A DNA stretch of 64,000 bases from Cyathus striatus (lineage: Eukaryota > Basidiomycota > Agaricomycetes > Agaricales > Nidulariaceae): assembly GCA_025738555.1 (NCBI GenBank), contig JAOVFP010000019.1, forward strand, positions 1,054,001 to 1,118,000, in the 5' to 3' direction. Under the pieces are notes generated by a model. That model ran no database searches. It saw nothing but the letters and a program-made list of their open reading frames with translations, and was not told the DNA's origin. The position numbers and the translations under genes are program-made. Below are positions 59,522-64,000 of the stretch, one piece after another. Positions within the stretch are counted from its first letter, which is position 1. The number at the start of each line of letters is the position of its first letter.

Positions 59522-60891
59522 TCAAAGCAATTCCTTCCGTCGTAATAGCCCTTGTCGATGCAGATCAGTCATTTGAACACCATTATTAACAACTGGTGCA
59601 TCTCCTCCAATTACCTCTTCCACATCATCGTCATCTCTACCATTAAAACCAGCTATCGCTGTAGGATCATCCATGAAGCCTTCAAGAATGTTGTGTAAAA
59701 CCATCAATGCTTCAATCTGTTGATGTATAAGATCAAGATTCCATCCTGGAATAAATCGAAGAATAGGAAATCTTCCTTTTAGGCGACCAAAAGAATGCTC
59801 AACAGCAATTCGTATAGATGAAAGTGCCTGATTCCAACGCTTGCGTTGGTTTGCCTCAGCAGGATCATTTGTGAGATCATAGTCACTGAATGGACGAATA
59901 GAAAATGGAGTAAGAGGGTATCCTTTATCGACAAGAATATATTCATAAGGTCTGAAATAGTTGTTTCAGTTACGCCATAGATCTGAATTCTTGAATACCC
60001 GACTGTCTTGCACAGAACCAGGCCAGCCAAGTTCATAGGATGTAAACTGGGCATGGTTGTTGACTGTGGCTTGAATGTTTAGCTACTGAGATTGTGAATC
60101 AAACTATTATAAGATAAAGAAAACATTGCCCACTGCATAGAACTTCTTGCGGCACCAATATGCATAGGGATTTTGACTCGGCATATCCTGTAGATGAATA
60201 TAACTTCCATCGCCTGACCCTAACTGCCCTGGAAATGAGGTGCCACGCTCTGCCATTATTGCAGCTTCTGCATCTCGCTCAGCTGGAGTGGGCCAATGAA
60301 GAAACTGTGGACGTAGTCTGCGAAGGGCTTTAGTTACACGAAGAGTGTATCCATATACTGAACCTTCTGAAATTGCCATAACACCAGCGGCCTTTACTCC
60401 AGTCTCAGCTCCAGCACGACACAGAAAAGTTGCAAGCTGATGTTCAACAGGACGCTGAGGTCGGCCTTCTGTACTTGCAAAGACTGGATCATCTTTTATG
60501 AAATCCACAATTCTCCAAAATGAAGTTCGGTCCATGCTATTAACCTCTTCAAAACATTGCTAATATAGATATATGTACTGGAAACACACCGGAGCCACGA
60601 TTTAAAAAACCTATCAGAGTACTCAGTTAAAAGAAGCTTGTAGAACTGAGTGGCTTTCTGCTGATTGTATGGACCCCGCCTTCCGTATCTCCCACTCTTA
60701 ATTGTGCGAAGGAACCTTGCCTCATTCAGAGCAATCTCCGCAATCCCCAAAGCAGCAATTTCATCATCATCATCTTCTGCTTCAGCAAGAAGCAGAATGG
60801 CAAGAGCTTCAAGATCGGCCAGAGTTTTCTTGTGAGACTTGTACTGCTGTGTCTGTGAGTTAATACGATTTCCTGTTCTCTGTCTAGGCAT
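59522..60891 (-). pseudogene. PIF/Harbinger DDE nuclease with an in-frame stop
   Basis: Minus-strand exons 60891-60590, 60536-60134 and 60082-59522 join through introns of 53 and 51 bp with frame kept, for about 420 residues. An N-terminal helical region (KSWLRMDRTSFWRIVDFIKD) is followed by the nuclease: the first Asp in SGDGSYIHL, then QATVNNHAQFTSYELGWPGS, the second Asp in EYILVDKGYPLTPF, and the Glu in RIAVEHSFGRLKGRFPILRF. All three catalytic residues are present. Codon 274 is TGA (59966-59968) inside a block where relatives usually have Arg (WRN-stop-NNYF), consistent with a single C-to-T change from CGA. The only GT-AG pair around it would make a 22-bp intron that shifts frame, so splicing does not remove it. 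The protein would lose the second Asp and the Glu. Confidence 0.88.
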
Positions 60892-61262
60892 CTCAAGCAG
60901 TGAAGCGGGGGAAAGGGCAATCGATTTATTAGAAACACAGTAGCGCAGCTAGAGCAATGCGCGGCTGCGCCATCAGCGCGCACGGCAACAGGTCAAGTCT
61001 TTCAATTTAAACTCAGAAACTCAGCACCAATCAGAACCTCTTACATCAGCTACTTGGCAGGTGCCTGAACATGTGGGCTCTATCGCTAAACGTCCGCTTC
61101 CATTATAAAACACATAACAAAAAAATCTAACGACTTATTGAGTAGGACTATTGTAGTGTCATCGAGTTCAAACTCCGCAACTCAGCGAAGGATTGCAATA
61201 CGTTACTTGGTACCATTTCAAGTTTCAACCATATGGACCCTTCTCGCTTGCACTCGCTTACA

Positions 61263-61657
61263 CACCTCAGACAAGGGTGGATCGGGTCGCTGTAAATATG
61301 GTACAACCCGATTTACTTAACAATTAGAATAGTTATTAAAATATGTTATCTGACCGATGTGTGAGCAAATCTAGAATATGTGCAAGAATAGGAAAACTGA
61401 CCGATCCATGCAACATATTTACAATAAGATCCGTGACCCCATCCGTTCCTAGACCAATCGGAAATTTTTCGGAGGCTCGGTTCACGTTGCACAGGTAAAA
61501 TTGGCACGAAACAATTGGAACAATAAGCAGATGTATTACCCAATTTAGAATTTTCTAATGCATCTGACACATTACATATTTTATGGCATATTCTAATTGT
61601 TACAAAAATCGGGATGTACCATATTTACATGAACCCGATTTAGGCCTGTCTGAGGTG
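61263..61657. mobile_element. 395-bp MITE with ~95-bp inverted repeats
   Basis: Ends begin CACCTCAGAC; the arms share TGTAAATATGGTACA, then CCCGATTT, AACAATTAGAATA and AAAATATGT. ACA flanks both sides (61260-61262 and 61658-61660), a 3-bp target duplication compatible with a PIF/Harbinger-type (Tourist-like) MITE. Its ends are unlike those of the adjacent Harbinger element, so it belongs to a different family. Confidence 0.75.
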
Positions 61658-62989
61658 ACACTTGGTACCTTTTCTTTTGATGCCAGAAATTAAGAAAAAT
61701 TAAGAATTGTGTAGGACTAATAATAGGCTATGATATACCATAAACATCATTTCTCACTTAACGGATGCAAATCTTAGTTTGAAACATTATAAAGCATTTC
61801 CTCATTGATATCCGCGTATTTTGGGACACAGCGCGGAAGAACACTGAGCGACGAGCGTACCATCGGTTATTCGTTACTTGCGTCGGGTGGGACGGGCTGG
61901 CTCTCTGAGACGAAATACATATCAATCGAGATCAATATTAAAGGCAGTGTAAGTAAATGTGGCTTCGTGCCGCAATCAATGAGAGATTTCATGAGTAAGA
62001 GACTGAGAAGGGACAATGAGCGCCTGCAAATACGTTACGCGCCCAAGATATCCAATAGATTATAAAGAAATAAGGCCGGCAAGTGGCATAGCCCACTACC
62101 TCCACACGTTCTCCACATTCACCTAGGCTAATACGTGATTAAAAGTGTTCTTCCAACAAAATGGAATCTTGAAGTTTGGAGTCAGCGGTCAACACAGACG
62201 AGCGGTTAGGTGAAAGAGCAGGAAGACAGGGACCAGGGGGAAGACAACAACGAGGGAGAAAGATAACGATAAGGGGGTATGACAGTGACGAGGGGGGAAT
62301 GCAAAAGAGGACAAGGAGGAAAGACAACACCAAATGGAGAAAATGATAGAATGTATGGTAATCTGTGTAGATTTTATTTCTTCAGAAACAGGATATGACT
62401 CAAAGAGGATTTTCGATTTACTATGTACAGGTGGAGGTGGTCAAGGAAAGCACACCCATATCCATCGCTTCAAACCCACTCTTCCACTCCACACCCACTC
62501 GATGCAGTTTTGGCGTTGATATCCTTGCGACGACACTGGGTTGTCGCCGTTGTCATGACACAGAGGAGGATGATGGAGGATGGGGTGCTTTATTAAGTGG
62601 CATCAATGCCGTTCTTATCATGCCGTTCTTATCATGCCGTTCTTATCAAAGGGGTGATCGTCGTCTTGACGCAGCAGAAGAGAGAAGAGGGAGGAGGAGG
62701 ATTGGAAGATGTGATGTTGACACAACCATGACAACGACATAAATGAGGGTGGTGCTGGAGGAAGAGGTGTGCATGTAATGAGACTGAGAAAGTGTATAGA
62801 AAAAGAACATACGTACTATGAATGCAAGAAACCATATCCATACTAATCCATTGATTGATAGGCCGATACGACGGGACAGGGAATTTGAACCCTGAGTGGC
62901 CTCCGTCGATGATGAGTGTCCATGATCCAAATCAGGCACTTCGTCAGCCCTTTGTCATACAATATCACAAGGCATCTGTCAATCAGCCA
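61658..62989. other. Region without supported genes
   Basis: AAGGCCGGCAAGTGGCATAG near 62070 matches the anonymous repeat seen at 10.3 kb and 17.9 kb. Short overlapping frames have no motif. A small tandem (TTCTTATCATGCCG, three times near 62610-62645) is present. Confidence 0.45.
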
Positions 62990-63115
62990 ATTACACAGCG
63001 ATACAAAGCATCAGCCAATCATATTGACAGAAGTGAGATCCCGAACGCGATCCACAATTTTCCTTATAAGGAACTCCAAAGGACCCTATAACCCGGTTAC
63101 CCAACTACCTTACCG
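62990..63115 (+). repeat. Dispersed hairpin-bearing repeat, copy 3 (diverged)
   Basis: It shares CAGCCAATCA, GTGAGATCCCGA, the CCTTATAAGGA hairpin and CCCTATAACCC with ACCCAACTACCTTA with the copies at 17679 and 24067. Confidence 0.5.
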
Positions 63116-63870
63116 GCTCAGCTCGGTTCCGTGTCCATGATTGGCAGCCGGATCCACACCTCCAACCTCCACCCTCACTTGTGTCCTTGTGCATCGTCGT
63201 CATAGTCTTGATGTCTTGCCCACACGCTCTCCCCAGCCTCTCCCCCCCTTCCAGCTTCCCCATACCCCCTCTTCTCGCTTCCTCAACAGTCTCAGCCAAC
63301 ACCCAAGCCCCCTCTGCTCACCTTCTCGACCTTTCAGCCTACCTCTCGCCAATGTTGACCACCGCTATCCCTACAGCGTCGTCAACGCCACGTATTCCAG
63401 CCCCCCTGCATCACGACGACGACAATGCCATGTCATACAGCTCCCCTCCTACCTCCTCCTCCCCTGCGTCACGACGACGATCCAGGTTCCTTTGCAACGT
63501 CGTCGACTCTTCACCAACCACTGCCACCTCCACCACCTCCTACCCCTGTCATCAATAGGATGGGAGGTCGGTGAGTACGTGGATGCTGGCACGGCCATCA
63601 TGTACGTTCTTCTGATTCATGGTATGCTATTCTCTGTGCTTAAAATACCTATCTTCTCAGTTGTTCTCTCGCAACGTGCGTACAACTTAACACATTATCA
63701 CTTTAATTTCGGTCATGTCATTTGCGCTACCCCCCATCATATTGGCTGAAGTCCTACCTCCCCCGTGCGCCGTCCTTTTGGTGCAATTTACTTTTCTGTC
63801 TGGGCTCGAGAAATTTTTTTCGACCTGTTTGTTCCTCCCTGCACCGGGATGGACGAAAAGCGACACCTTA
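63116..63870. other. C/T-rich region without supported genes
   Basis: Frames here are Pro/Ser-rich by composition (63.18-63.55 kb); nothing else is recognised. Confidence 0.4.
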
Positions 63871-63964
63871 CACAGTGTGGAAGTCCCGGCCACATGTGTA
63901 GAAGTCCCGGCCACACGTGTGGAAGTCCCAGCCGCACATGTGGAAGTCCCAGCCACACGTGTGG
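63871..63964. repeat. 21-bp tandem repeat with a CCACACGTGTGG palindrome
   Basis: About four and a half copies of GGAAGTCCCAGCCACACGTGT-type units. The palindrome centres on CACGTG, the E-box bound by bHLH transcription factors, but repetition alone does not show regulatory use. Confidence 0.7.
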
Positions 63965-64000
63965 TTGGGTAAATTCGCATATTCTCACGTGAATTTCCAC

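Larger units (their letters stand above)
57402..61149. mobile_element. PIF/Harbinger DNA transposon, 3,748 bp, complete ends
   Basis: The left end AGTCCTACTCAATAAGTC (57402) is repeated in reverse complement at the right end (to 61149); the match extends through the next TTA with one mismatch. ATT flanks both sides (57399-57401 and 61150-61152), the 3-bp duplication expected of this superfamily. The element carries the usual two genes in converging orientation: a DNA-binding partner (57604-59482, plus) and a DDE nuclease (59522-60891, minus), separated by 39 bp. The nuclease has an in-frame stop. Confidence 0.92.

Noticed and set aside
59945..59970. A small intron removing the in-frame TGA of the Harbinger nuclease
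   Set aside because: The only GT-AG pair would give 22 bp, far below the approximately 46-bp minimum seen here, and would shift the frame.

Overview
This looks like nuclear DNA of a filamentous fungus, most likely an Agaricomycete (Basidiomycota). The genes carry several short GT-AG introns, mostly 49-59 bp. The recognisable families are typical of mushroom-forming fungi: DUF6533-type seven-helix membrane proteins, a CxC5/CxC6 cysteine-cluster protein of the KDZ transposon world, a gag with a DUF4100-like region, and a DUF3328/UstYa-like protein. I cannot name the genus. The window is gene-poor and repeat-rich. All exon structures were built by hand from splice consensus and reading-frame continuity.

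Layout. 0.2-1.5 kb: four-exon multi-pass membrane protein (minus). 1.9-3.7 kb: non-autonomous Mutator-like element with 208-bp terminal inverted repeats and a 9-bp target duplication. 4.25-4.9 kb: small DUF3328/UstYa-like gene, followed at 6.0 kb by a possible 55-residue secreted peptide gene with a Lys-Arg site. 6.3-19 kb: no convincing genes, but a 2.1-kb foldback palindrome at 12.75-14.84 kb. 19.2-24.0 kb: LTR retrotransposon with about 98.6% identical LTRs, one gag-protease ORF and no pol. 24.2-26 kb: remains or fragments of DUF6533-type genes. 27.2-28.9 kb: intact mitochondrial branched-chain 2-oxoacid dehydrogenase E2 gene. 29.3-31.6 kb: inverted-repeat element without genes. 31.9-37.4 kb: two short-chain dehydrogenase/reductase (SDR) genes in opposite orientation. 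39.5-41.3 kb and 55.1-57.0 kb: two DUF6533 genes (minus). 42.8-51.8 kb: complete 8.95-kb KDZ-type DNA transposon. 57.4-61.1 kb: complete PIF/Harbinger transposon whose nuclease has an in-frame stop. 61.3-61.7 kb: small inverted-repeat element.

The most unusual feature is a field of decayed partial copies of the E2 gene from 33.8 to 53 kb (at least six, plus a 60-bp relic at 9.2 kb), mixed with copies of the SDR gene. Two E2 relics are split by transposons, and the relic sequence on either side gives exact insertion boundaries. The KDZ element lies in one relic with a 10-bp target duplication, and an uninterrupted paralogue at 38.45 kb serves as the empty site. A 1.09-kb inverted-repeat element lies in another with a 3-bp duplication.

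Housekeeping function is limited to E2 (branched-chain amino acid breakdown in mitochondria) and the SDRs. The rest is lineage-specific membrane proteins, a possible ribosomal-peptide pair, and mobile DNA.
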